A DNA stretch of 14,599 nucleotides from JAEUIG01 sp046349775 (GTDB lineage: Bacteria; Planctomycetota; Planctomycetia; Planctomycetales; Planctomycetaceae), in NCBI GenBank assembly GCA_046349775.1, contig JAXMBS010000100.1:1-14599 (forward strand), given 5' to 3'. The notes beneath the pieces are model-generated. The model was not told where the DNA came from, did no database searches, and worked only from the letters and a program-made list of their open reading frames with translations. A program made the translations under genes and the position numbers. Positions 7,003 through 13,986 of this stretch are shown in pieces. Positions within the stretch are counted from its first letter, which is position 1. Each line of letters begins with the position of its first letter.

Positions 7003-8125
7003 TCAATACGCCCGCACCAGGTAGCCCCCCGGCAACCTCCGCACCAGCCGCTTCATTTCCAGGATCGTCAGCGTGGCAAGAACCCGCGAAGTCTCGAGCC
7101 GGGAGCCTGCCAGCACCTGATCGACATGCTGTGGATCGGCCGTCACCTGATTGAGGATCGCCTGTTCCTGCTCGCTGAGATTCAGCTCGCGCGGGACGTG
7201 GACGACCGAATTGTCCTCCCGCCGCACCGGCTGCATCAATGGGCCAAGGGCTTCGAGAACGTCATCGGGGCTGCGGAGCAGTGTGACGCCGTCGCGGATC
7301 AGATCGAGGCACCCCTGACTCGCTAGACAGTCCACGCGCCCCGGCAGCGCGAACACGTCGCGCCCTGTTCCATTGCGTGCCGCGGTGTGCAGCGCGCGCT
7401 TTTGCGGTTCGCCTCGATGATGATGACTCCCAGGGAAACGCCTGAGATGATTCGGTTCCGCTGGGGAAAGATCCCCCGCGACGGGCCGCGATTGAGCGGA
7501 GATTCCGAGAGTAAGGCACCCTGACCCGTAATTTCCGCCGCGAGATCCATATGCTCCGGTGGATAAATCGAATTGAGCCCGGTGGCCGACACCGCAATCG
7601 TCCGGCCGCCGGCGGCGAGCGCGCCGCGGTGCGCCGCCGCGTCGATCCCCCGCGCCAGTCCGCTGACAATCGTTAGCCCGGCGCGCGCCAGCGCCGTGGC
7701 AAAGCGTTCCGCCTGTTGGCGGCCATAGAGCGTGCACTGCCGCGAGCCGACAATCGCAATGGCCAGCTCGTCGGCCGGTTGGAGCGTGCCTCGGCAGTAC
7801 AGCAGCGGCGGGGCATCGCAGATTTCCTTGAGCATGCGCGGATACCCGGCTGCTCCACGGACCAGGAGGTCGACTCCTGATCGCGGGCGGCCGTCAGTTC
7901 GCGCTCTGCCTCGTCGCTGGTTCTGGAGAGGACGATCGCTGAAGAGAGCTTTGGCCCGACGCCCTCCACCTCCAGCAACTCGCTGCCGGTCGCTGCCAAG
8001 ATCCCCGCCGGCGTGCCAAATCGTGCGAGCAGCAGCGAATACAGCCGCGGTCCCAGCCCGGAAACCAGGCTGAGCCGCAGCAGATCGAGCAGGTCGGCAT
8101 CGGGCGAACGATCCATACGCGACAT
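7003..8125 (-). pseudogene. dprA: DNA-processing protein DprA, broken by several frameshifts
   Basis: DprA binds incoming single-stranded DNA and loads RecA during transformation. Three frames together give a near full-length protein. Frame A (8125 to about 7877) encodes the N-terminal SAM/HhH-like region (LSLVSGLGPRLYSLLLARFG, ELLEVEGVGPKLSSAI). Frame B (about 7876 to 7400) encodes the Rossmann core with AIVGSRQCTLYG, IVSGLARGIDAAAHRGAL and FPQRNRIISG. Frame C (about 7365 to 7003) encodes VFALPGRVD, LIRDG and the C-terminal winged helix ending LVRAY. The first shift looks like one G missing near 7876. Around 7398-7362 the sequence alternates frames (ALHTA, then RHAMEQG, then RDVFALPG), implying at least three small deletions in GC runs. 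As written, no full-length DprA can be made. ATG 8125 or 8116 are both plausible starts; neither has a clear SD. Confidence 0.85.
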
Positions 8126-8267
8126 ACTATCGCACAATGTGTGCATGCGTCCACGTAATGTGCCGTGAATGCCAACGGCAAACTGCCCTCTCAGCGAAGC
8201 GGCCCCGCCAGATATGATCGTGCCAACGCCGGAAGTCGATCGCGCGGCGGATGTGCACGTCTTGTCG

Positions 8268-8288
8268 ATCAACCATCAACCATCAACC
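8268..8288. repeat. Three perfect tandem copies of a 7-mer before lspA
   Basis: ATCAACC is repeated exactly three times (8268-8274, 8275-8281, 8282-8288), ending 9 nt before the lspA ATG. It occupies the place where a Shine-Dalgarno sequence would be, and none is visible. It is probably in the lspA leader. A change in copy number would change leader length. Confidence 0.8.
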
Positions 8289-8297
8289 CTGCCCGCC

Positions 8298-8837
8298 ATG
8301 TCCCCACGGATGCGCTGCCTGATCGTCGGCGTGACGCTGGTGCTCCTGGTCGGCTGCGACCAGGCCTCGAAAGGCTATGCCACCGACCACTGGCAGCACA
8401 CCGAGCGTAATCCGATGCTCGTCGTCGGCCAAAGTTTCTTCATCCAGTATGCCGTCAACCGCGGCGCGTTTTTGAGCCTGTTTGCCAACTTGCCGGAACA
8501 GGTCCGCCTGCTGCTCCTGGTCGTGATGAACGGCATCGTCCTCAGCGGCGTGGCGTTCGTCCTGCTGTTCCGATCCGGCTGGAACAAATGGACGTTCGTG
8601 GCGCTGGCGCTGCTGCTGGCGGGGGGGGTCGGCAACTTGATTGACCGGCTGTCGTTGGGGGGTGTGATCGACTTCATGGTGATCGATTTCTCCGCGCTGA
8701 CCGGGATCGGCTGGCTGCGGACCGGCGTGTTCAACGTGGCCGACGTCGCCATCACGACCGGTTTTCTGATGCTGTTGCCGCAACTCATGCGGAAAGACCC
8801 GAAACGTCCGCCGGCAGCCGAAGCGACGACCGCCTGA
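8298..8837 (+). CDS. lspA: Lipoprotein signal peptidase (signal peptidase II)
   Basis: A 179-residue integral membrane aspartic protease that cleaves prolipoprotein signal peptides after lipidation of the +1 cysteine. The ATG at 8298 is chosen because it starts just before the first transmembrane helix; longer readings only add non-membrane residues unlike the family. Visible family motifs are CDQASK at the end of helix 1 (20-25), the NRGAF motif (54-58), GGVGNLIDR (109-117), the catalytic aspartates D125 in GGVIDF and D149 in FNVAD, and a C-terminal helix. There are four hydrophobic segments. D125 and D149 are about five residues farther apart than the dyad of Pseudomonas LspA, as I recall that sequence. 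The gene diverges from dprA and is followed 166 nt later by a transaminase gene. A run of eight G at 8621-8628 lies inside the GGV codons. Confidence 0.93.
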   Translation: MSPRMRCLIVGVTLVLLVGCDQASKGYATDHWQHTERNPMLVVGQSFFIQYAVNRGAFLSLFANLPEQVRLLLLVVMNGIVLSGVAFVLLFRSGWNKWTFVALALLLAGGVGNLIDRLSLGGVIDFMVIDFSALTGIGWLRTGVFNVADVAITTGFLMLLPQLMRKDPKRPPAAEATTA

Positions 8838-8903
8838 CAGGTGTCCCGGCTGCTGCGTGCCGACGTGCGCCAACCGGCCGGGCCGGCGGCGCGGACTGCT
8901 GCA

Positions 8904-8920
8904 CTTGCACGCGGTGCAAG
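8904..8920. repeat. Perfect 7-bp inverted repeat between lspA and the transaminase gene
   Basis: CTTGCAC-GCG-GTGCAAG is a perfect stem with a 3-nt loop, about 66 nt after lspA and 84 nt before the next start. No T tract follows, so it is not a typical terminator. An operator-like site or a dispersed hairpin are alternatives. Confidence 0.45.
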
Positions 8921-9003
8921 CGTCGGCGATTCTGCGATTGGCTTCTGCGGATGCGGGCAAGACGCATCGACGCCGATCACACCCGAACCGAAGGACCAAC
9001 TCC

Positions 9004-9870
9004 GTGCGTCAACTCCCGTGGGCGAACTGGAACGGCGTCGCGATGCCGTTGGCGGACGTGCGGGTCTCTGTCCTCGATCGCGGCTTCCTGTTCGGCGACG
9101 GCATTTACGAGGTGCTGCGCGTTTACGGCGGCCGCCCGTTCCTGCTCCGCGAGCATATGGCGCGGCTGCGGCGCAGCCTGGCTGAAATTCGCATCGCAGC
9201 CGACGCTGCCCGGCTCGAACAGCGGATGCACGAGACGCTGCGCGAGAGCAGCGTCGACAGCGGCATGATCTACCTGCAGGTCACGCGGCGTCGCCTGCCG
9301 CGCGCTGGGTTTCCCAATCCGCCGGTTACGCCGAACGAACTGATCTATGTCGACGCCATCGATGGCGATCCTTACGGCGCCTTTCGCGACGGCGCAAAAC
9401 TGCTCACGGTTCCCGACGTCCGCTGGCGCCGCTGCGACATCAAGTCCGTCAACCTGCTGGCGAACTGTCTCGCAGCACAGGCGGCGGCCGAAGCCGGCTG
9501 CCTCGAAGCGCTCCTCGTCGCGGCCGACGGCTCAGTCACCGAAGGTTCGCACACCAGCCTCTTTGCGGTGCAGGGAGGGCGTATCCTGGCAACGCCGCTG
9601 GGACCGCAGATCCTGCCGGGGATTACGCGAGGTCTGATGGTGAAGCTCGCGGCCCGTGCGGGGATTGAGATCGTGGATCGGTCGGTTAAGCACGCCGACC
9701 TCGCGACGATCGACGAGATGTTCCTGACCGGCACAACGTCTGAAGTGCTGCCCGTGACACAGGTCGATGGGAAACCCATCGGGAACGGGCAGCCCGGCCC
9801 CCTCACGCAGAAGCTCGTGACCACATACAACGACTACGTGCGCGACTGGCTGGCCGGCCGCGCGGAGTAA
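9004..9870 (+). CDS. Class IV PLP aminotransferase, probably D-amino-acid transaminase
   Basis: A 288-residue protein. GTG 9004 is chosen because AAGGA lies 8 nt upstream and because the product then begins as the family does (short strand, NG, MPLADVRVSVLDRG). Class IV features are FLFGDGIYEVLRVYGG (29-44), the PLP lysine K147 in CDIKSVNLLANCLA, E180 in VTEGSHTS, PQILPGITRG, and the phosphate-loop region FLTGTTSEVLPV. The 'DIKSxNLL' signature is typical of D-alanine/D-amino-acid transaminases rather than branched-chain enzymes. Members exchange amino groups between D-amino acids and 2-oxo acids, feeding D-Ala and D-Glu to the cell wall. The region after IYLQVTRR (RLPRAGFPNP) differs from the RGxxxRxH segment of Bacillus enzymes, so substrate preference is uncertain; an aminodeoxychorismate lyase-like role is less likely. 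Confidence 0.85.
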   Translation: MRQLPWANWNGVAMPLADVRVSVLDRGFLFGDGIYEVLRVYGGRPFLLREHMARLRRSLAEIRIAADAARLEQRMHETLRESSVDSGMIYLQVTRRRLPRAGFPNPPVTPNELIYVDAIDGDPYGAFRDGAKLLTVPDVRWRRCDIKSVNLLANCLAAQAAAEAGCLEALLVAADGSVTEGSHTSLFAVQGGRILATPLGPQILPGITRGLMVKLAARAGIEIVDRSVKHADLATIDEMFLTGTTSEVLPVTQVDGKPIGNGQPGPLTQKLVTTYNDYVRDWLAGRAE

Positions 9871-9921
9871 CCTCGCGCCCGACTCACTCCTCACCCCTCA
9901 CGTGACGACCAAGCACGCTCC

Positions 9922-10710
9922 CTACGGCACCTCCAGCTTGCAAGTCGGGCTGTTCTCGTCGTAAATGCCCAGGACCCGGAAGATTTCTTTCGCGAATTCG
10001 CGGTGGCCGTAAACGCCGGGATGGATGCTCTTGTCCTCGATCCATGGCAGCAGGTCTGCCTGGTTGGGTTTCGCCGCCTCCCAGTGCTTCCAGTGGTCGA
10101 CGAGGGCCAACTGGTTGGCCTCGGCGTATTCTCGGACAATCTGGGCGTAGGCCGGCAGGTCTTCGCGCCGGGCGGAATTGGCGATGTAAACCGTGTTCGG
10201 CGTATTGAGCAGTGGAATCGCGCCGGCCGCGCGGATGCGTTCGACCAGTGCGGCCAGGCCATCGCGAAACTTGTCGCGCCCCCCCGGACCGGCTGTACAG
10301 TCATTCATTCCGAACATCAGCGAAACGACCTGCGGCTTGAACTGCAGCACCCGCCAGTCGAGGTCCTTGGACACGCCGGGGATCGTGTCGCCGCTGATGC
10401 CGGTGTTGATGACGACGTCCCGCATCCGCTTGAGTTCCCAGCGGACCCGTTCGGCGAAGTGCTCCGGGTAGCTGCGCCAGCCGAGCGTGTGCAGCGCCCC
10501 GTGTGTGATGCTGTCGCCGGTGATGACCCACATCACCGGTTCCTTTCCGGCGAGCAGGGCCTTGATGCCCGCGAGGCCATCGACTTTGGGCGGGTCGGCC
10601 GCACCGGCAGAGTTCAATGGTTCGCCGTGCGTTGCCACCGTCGCGCCGACGGCGCCGGCGATGCCGGCCAGAAACGAACGCCGCTGAATGGATACGTCGT
10701 GATTGTTCAT
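9922..10710 (-). CDS. Tat-exported SGNH/GDSL-family hydrolase
   Basis: A 262-residue protein starting at the ATG at 10710. Longer readings add residues before a clear twin-arginine signal: SIQRRSFLAG (7-16), a hydrophobic stretch, and an AGAA cleavage region near residue 38. SGNH blocks are visible. Block I is TGDSITHG with nucleophile S67. Block II is NTGISGD with oxyanion glycine G107. Block III is FGMND with N136. Block V is DKSIHPG with H230. The spacing D226-x3-H230 is one residue longer than the usual DxxH. SGNH enzymes are esterases, lipases or carbohydrate deacetylases; nothing visible fixes the substrate. Tat export means it folds in the cytoplasm before reaching the periplasm. It ends convergently 51 nt from the transaminase gene and starts divergently from the AstE-like gene. 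Confidence 0.88.
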   Translation of the reverse strand: MNNHDVSIQRRSFLAGIAGAVGATVATHGEPLNSAGAADPPKVDGLAGIKALLAGKEPVMWVITGDSITHGALHTLGWRSYPEHFAERVRWELKRMRDVVINTGISGDTIPGVSKDLDWRVLQFKPQVVSLMFGMNDCTAGPGGRDKFRDGLAALVERIRAAGAIPLLNTPNTVYIANSARREDLPAYAQIVREYAEANQLALVDHWKHWEAAKPNQADLLPWIEDKSIHPGVYGHREFAKEIFRVLGIYDENSPTCKLEVP

Positions 10711-10755
10711 CGTGAGGTCTCGGCAAGCGAATCGGGAGATGTCATGGGAGGGTAA

Positions 10756-10771
10756 TCCCGACGAGTCGGGA
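10756..10771. repeat. Perfect 7-bp hairpin in the divergent intergenic region
   Basis: TCCCGAC-GA-GTCGGGA is perfectly self-complementary around a GA centre. It lies 46 nt upstream of the SGNH hydrolase start, in the region shared with the divergent AstE-like gene. The 16-nt near-palindrome could be an operator or part of a dispersed hairpin family. Confidence 0.5.
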
Positions 10772-10806
10772 AATCCGCGATGGAGACAGAAATTATCTGC
10801 GGATAA

Positions 10807-10832
10807 GGCTCGGCGGGAGCCTCGCCCTCCCG
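10807..10832. repeat. Overlapping alternative hairpins, probable dispersed intergenic repeat
   Basis: Two stems share bases: GGCTC (10807-10811) with GAGCC (10817-10821), and CGGGAG (10814-10819) with CTCCCG (10827-10832). Only one can form at a time. I recall very similar sequence between genes in other planctomycete genomes, but cannot verify that here. Confidence 0.45.
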
Positions 10833-10928
10833 ATCGCGAAACTGCTTCGGAACACTGTCTGCCGCAGTCGCCGGGCATTATGGTGCAACCTGCTGCAGAT
10901 CACCACGCTTCCGTAACTGGCATGCACG

Positions 10929-11831
10929 ATGGACACTCCCTTTCAGATGCGGACGATCGGTTCGGGCCGCCCGCACTTGCTCATCATCGCCGGTGTGCAC
11001 GGAGACGAGTTCGAGCCGATGGTCGCCGTGCGCCAGTTCTGGCAGCAACTGCAGGCGACGCCGGTTCGCGGAACGATCACGTGCATTCCGATCGTCAACG
11101 GCCCGGCGTTTCTGCGCGGTCAGCGGACAGGTGAAGACGGACTGGACCTCGCACGAACGATGCCGGGCCGTGCCGATGGCTCGCCGACCGAACGCATCGC
11201 CGCAGCGCTGGCGCCCATGATCCGCGAGGCCGACTACCTGATCGACCTGCACACGGGCGGGCGGCTGTTCCGGATTGCACCTTTGTCAGGGTATGTGCTG
11301 CATCGGGACCGAGCGGTGCTCGACGTGCAGCGCCGCATGGCCCGCGCGTTCAATTGTCCAATCATTTGGGGCACGCATCCGGGATTGGATGGGCGGACGC
11401 TGTCGATCGCGCGCGATGCCGGCGTGCCGGCGATCTATGTCGAGGCGGGTGGCGGTGAGACATTCGAGCAGGCGGCCGTCGATTTGTGCGTCGATGGATG
11501 TCTCAATGTTGCCGCCGCGCTGAAGTTCATTGATCGGCCGGCGGCGGCACCGCGTATCGCACAAGTCGTCGAAGATCCGCGCCCAGCCAGCGGACACTTG
11601 CAGGTCATGCATCCGGCGCCGGCGGCCGGATTCTTTCAACCGGCCGTGGACTTGGGGGAACGCGTCTCGGCCGGCCAGTTATGGGGCACGGTGCTGGATC
11701 CATTCGGAGTACCGCTCGGGGATGTCAAAGCAGCCGAGTCGGGACTGGCGCTGTTCCTGCGCGCGGTCCCTGCCGTGCAGGATGGCGAGAGCACCGGCGG
11801 CGTACTGCCGTTGGGCTTGCCGCCGCTGTGA
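10929..11831 (+). CDS. Succinylglutamate desuccinylase/aspartoacylase-family zinc hydrolase
   Basis: A 300-residue cytoplasmic protein of the AstE/AspA family (M14-like carboxypeptidase fold). The zinc site is visible as H24-x2-E27 in GVHGDEFEP and H108 in DLHTGG. The conserved VNGPAFLRGQR and DLARTMPG segments correspond to the substrate-binding NP and DLNR-FPG motifs. YVEAGGGETFEQ carries the probable catalytic glutamate. The last ~90 residues form the small beta domain usual for the family. These enzymes deacylate N-acyl amino acids such as N-succinylglutamate or N-acetylaspartate; many bacterial members are uncharacterised amidases. No arginine catabolism (ast) genes are nearby, so the exact substrate is unknown. 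No convincing SD precedes ATG 10929. It diverges from the SGNH hydrolase. Confidence 0.87.
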   Translation: MDTPFQMRTIGSGRPHLLIIAGVHGDEFEPMVAVRQFWQQLQATPVRGTITCIPIVNGPAFLRGQRTGEDGLDLARTMPGRADGSPTERIAAALAPMIREADYLIDLHTGGRLFRIAPLSGYVLHRDRAVLDVQRRMARAFNCPIIWGTHPGLDGRTLSIARDAGVPAIYVEAGGGETFEQAAVDLCVDGCLNVAAALKFIDRPAAAPRIAQVVEDPRPASGHLQVMHPAPAAGFFQPAVDLGERVSAGQLWGTVLDPFGVPLGDVKAAESGLALFLRAVPAVQDGESTGGVLPLGLPPL

Positions 11832-11843
11832 TCAGGCGGGACG

Positions 11844-11872
11844 CGGCACGTCGTGAAACCACAAGCGTGCCG
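11844..11872. terminator. Possible hairpin between convergent genes
   Basis: CGGCACG (11844-11850) pairs with CGTGCCG (11866-11872) across a 15-nt loop, in the 48-nt gap between the AstE-like stop and the convergent gene's stop. No T tract follows on either strand, so it would be an atypical or Rho-assisted terminator at best. Confidence 0.3.
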
Positions 11873-11879
11873 AACGCCG

Positions 11880-12440
11880 CTATTTCTCTGATTCTGCGGT
11901 ATTTGCCCCAGGTTTATTGCGGATATATTCCGGGAGCTCCTGTACCTGGAACCGCAGGCGGATCTGGCCCTGGCAGCATTCGCAGGCCTGGATTTCGTAC
12001 ATCGGGATCGAGCAGACGTCGCACCAGTAGTCGGTGTAGTTCCGCCGGCCCTCGTCGTCGAACGTGTAGACTGCGATCACGTTGAGATACGGGACGCCCG
12101 GATGCCGGAAGCCGATCAGCTCAACCTTGCGATCCCGCAGATGCTCGTCCTGGTAGAACGCGCGGCCGCGCCAGTCCGCCAGGATCGGGATCAGTTCGCC
12201 GGAGTCGGTCTCGAGGACCACGTGCTTCGCGGTCTCCTCGGCCGTCTCAATCTTGCGCTTCGCCAGGGCCTCCTGGAGATAGACGACCCGCCCGCTGAAC
12301 AATTCCGGCTTCGGCGTGTTCGCAGCGGATTCCGACTTTGCGTCGGGAGTCGTGGCAGTGCTGTCAGCCGCAACGCAAATCAGCGTTGCCCAACCAATCA
12401 CGGCGATACACGGCAGCAGAACATATGCGCGCGACGCCAT
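11880..12440 (-). CDS. Exported protein with C-terminal cysteine cluster, function unknown
   Basis: A 186-residue protein. ATG 12440 is chosen because GGGGA lies about 6 nt upstream and because it opens a signal peptide (hydrophobic residues 5-25, VAA cleavage region). After a low-complexity Ser/Thr/Ala/Lys linker (about 26-46), residues 47-130 look like a small beta-rich domain (GRVVYLQEALAKR, VLETDSGELIPILAD, LRDRKVELIG, PYLNVIAVYTF). The C-terminus carries C140, C143, C153, C155 and C156 in the pattern C-x2-C-x9-C-x-C-C, which suggests metal binding or disulfides. Family not recognised. It lies 46 nt downstream of another exported protein on the same strand and could share a transcript with it. 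Confidence 0.7.
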   Translation of the reverse strand: MASRAYVLLPCIAVIGWATLICVAADSTATTPDAKSESAANTPKPELFSGRVVYLQEALAKRKIETAEETAKHVVLETDSGELIPILADWRGRAFYQDEHLRDRKVELIGFRHPGVPYLNVIAVYTFDDEGRRNYTDYWCDVCSIPMYEIQACECCQGQIRLRFQVQELPEYIRNKPGANTAESEK

Positions 12441-12445
12441 AGTTA

Positions 12446-12480
12446 TCCCCTGAATCCTGACTCCCGAAACCCGAATCCTG
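12446..12480. repeat. Degenerate repeat tract before the cysteine-cluster gene
   Basis: GAATCCTG occurs exactly at 12452-12459 and 12473-12480, with related CCCGAAAC units between. It fills most of the 46-nt gap between the two exported-protein genes. The same kind of short degenerate repeat text is seen beside other genes in this window. Confidence 0.5.
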
Positions 12481-12486
12481 CTCCAC

Positions 12487-13146
12487 TCATCCTTTCGACT
12501 TCCCGACGACCACCAGCCGCAGCGGCACTTCCAGATCGCCCGCCTTGGCAATTGTCTCCAGTACCCAGAAGTCTTGCTCCTCGTCGTGCTCCAGTGCAAC
12601 TTCGGGCTGCTCTTCCTCGGGGGCGAGCAACGAGAAAATGGCCGGATGCGTCGTCCCGGAAGCGCCGGCGCTGCGTTTGAACATCTCTTTCACATCAGCG
12701 ATCGGCGCGGGATCGGAATCGTTGGCGACGGGGATCGCCAGCAGGAAGTCGGCCGTATCGCTGGTGCCGATATGGTTGCCGTCCATCGGCTGCTGCCCGT
12801 AGCGCAGCGTGTACAGTCCCGGCTCGAGTTCCTGTCCTTTGAAGTCGGTCAGGCCGGCGCGGCGCGGGACACTCAGTATGCCGACCAGTTGACCCGGGGT
12901 GAACGGATACTTGACGGCTGTGGATGGCTTGAAGTCGGACAGCCGTGAGACGTCCTTGAGCAACCAGATCGAGCACAACGGCCGTTTCGGACCGTCCACC
13001 TGCTGCCCCTCGGCGGCGAGCAACTTTGCAATTTCCGCCGGAACGTCTTTGGGCGGCGACTGCGCCTCTGCCAGCTTGTAGTCGTCGGCCACGAGAGACG
13101 AGGACAGGAAACAACTGAGTGCAACGGCCAGACAGACAGGTCGCAT
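12487..13146 (-). CDS. Exported protein of unknown function
   Basis: A 219-residue protein. ATG 13146 is preferred to an upstream in-frame start because GGAG lies about 9 nt before it and because it begins a classical signal peptide (residues 1-19, cleavage after LVA). The mature part contains PLCSIWLLKDVS (about 58-69), a 'PGQLVGIL' strand, and EPGLYTLRYGQQPMDGNHIGTSDTADFLLAIP, which reads like a beta-sandwich edge. The C-terminal part has an acidic run (EEEQPEVALEHDEEQD) followed by 'VPLRLVVVGKSKG'. The central segment loosely recalls DUF2911-type proteins, but I would not assign it. First gene of the probable pair with the cysteine-cluster protein downstream. Confidence 0.68.
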   Translation of the reverse strand: MRPVCLAVALSCFLSSSLVADDYKLAEAQSPPKDVPAEIAKLLAAEGQQVDGPKRPLCSIWLLKDVSRLSDFKPSTAVKYPFTPGQLVGILSVPRRAGLTDFKGQELEPGLYTLRYGQQPMDGNHIGTSDTADFLLAIPVANDSDPAPIADVKEMFKRSAGASGTTHPAIFSLLAPEEEQPEVALEHDEEQDFWVLETIAKAGDLEVPLRLVVVGKSKG

Positions 13147-13253
13147 CAAAAGGACTCCGCAGGCGGGATGTTTGAGAATAGAGATCGACAACAGCACGAC
13201 GCTGACGACAACGCCGCGCGGCCCGCGATGAGACCGAGCGGCGTTTTCTGTAG

Positions 13254-13304
13254 GTCATGCTGTGCATGACATGATCAGCGCCGATCCGTCAGGCACAGCC
13301 TGAC
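13254..13304. repeat. Pair of oppositely oriented 17-nt hairpins (REP/BIME-like)
   Basis: Hairpin 1 is GTCATGC-TGT-GCATGAC (13254-13270). Hairpin 2 is GTCAGGC-ACA-GCCTGAC (13288-13304). Read on the opposite strand, hairpin 2 becomes GTCAGGC-TGT-GCCTGAC, identical to hairpin 1 except for one stem pair (T-A in one, G-C in the other). Stem and loop orientation are thus conserved and the two units are inverted with 17 nt between them, the arrangement seen in bacterial interspersed REP mosaics. Located between two minus-strand exported-protein genes, just after the DUF1326 stop. Confidence 0.75.
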
Positions 13305-13317
13305 CGACGACTTCCGA

Positions 13318-13986
13318 CTACTTCCGGAACGTCGCCAGGAAAGCGCTGCGGGTATTGTTGTAGTCCCACTTGCCGCCCAGTGCTTTGCCCTTGTAGGACT
13401 GCTTGAGCGAATAGGCCGGTGTCGCCTGCTGGACGTCAACCAGCGGCTTGTAGAAGACGGCCTCATTGGTGCACACGCAGTCCCCTTTGCCAAGCTGCCG
13501 GGTTTCGATCTGCGCCAATCGCCCTGCCTTCAGGGAGCCGTGCGACTTCGTGTAGTCGTTCTCCAACGTGATCGCCGTCCGCTCGATCTGCTTGACGTCA
13601 CCGGTCAGATCGGGTGCGGCGGCCTTTACGAACGCCACCAGTGCCTGCTGCTGCTCCGGTGTAGCATGGTCGTCGACCAGAATTACTGACGACGCCTCGG
13701 ACGCCGTCTGCTTAAAGACGCCATCGGTGCCGAGCGTGCCGTCGGCTTTGACAACGAGCGCCACCGACAGACCGCCCAGTTCGGACCCGGCCCACTTCCC
13801 CTCTTCGACCTTCCAGGCCAGGACCGCTTCTTTACCGGCGAGTGTCATCTCGGCGTTGGCAAAACACGGACCGGTGTAGATGTCGCAGGTCCGCGATTCG
13901 AGATATTGACCGCGAATTTCGGCGGCTGACAGCATCGAGCCGCACAATAGGAACGCGCAGGCCGCGCCGGTAATCGGCAGTCGCAT
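13318..13986 (-). CDS. DUF1326-family exported protein
   Basis: A 222-residue protein starting at ATG 13986 with AGGAGT about 9 nt upstream. It has a signal peptide (residues 1-22, SAA cleavage region). The DUF1326 hallmark C34-DIYTGP-C41-FANAEM starts the mature domain, followed by the family-like KWAGSELGGLSVALVVKADGTLG and the ILVDDHATPEQQQALVAFV helix. A second cysteine pair, CVC, is in GKGDCVCTNEAVFYKP. DUF1326 proteins occur widely in bacteria, including planctomycetes; their function is not established. The cysteine positions suggest metal binding or disulfide pairing. It diverges from the DUF1207 gene and precedes the hairpin pair. Confidence 0.82.
   Translation of the reverse strand: MRLPITGAACAFLLCGSMLSAAEIRGQYLESRTCDIYTGPCFANAEMTLAGKEAVLAWKVEEGKWAGSELGGLSVALVVKADGTLGTDGVFKQTASEASSVILVDDHATPEQQQALVAFVKAAAPDLTGDVKQIERTAITLENDYTKSHGSLKAGRLAQIETRQLGKGDCVCTNEAVFYKPLVDVQQATPAYSLKQSYKGKALGGKWDYNNTRSAFLATFRK

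Noticed and set aside
8268..8288. CRISPR or phage attachment site
   Set aside because: Seven-base units without spacers are only a tandem repeat; no cas or integrase genes are present.
8169..8297. Longer start for lspA
   Set aside because: It adds 43 residues including translated ATCAACC repeats, with no match to the LspA N-terminus.
8346..8360. Lipobox-like LVGC in LspA
   Set aside because: The cysteine ends the first transmembrane helix next to the conserved DQxxK motif; it is part of the LspA fold, not evidence of a lipoprotein.
8857..9003. Longer start for the transaminase gene
   Set aside because: It adds 49 Arg-rich residues crossing an inverted repeat; GTG 9004 has an SD and the right family N-terminus.
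10003..10755. 250-codon + strand frame opposite the SGNH hydrolase
   Set aside because: The minus strand carries a Tat signal and all SGNH blocks; the + reading has no domain.
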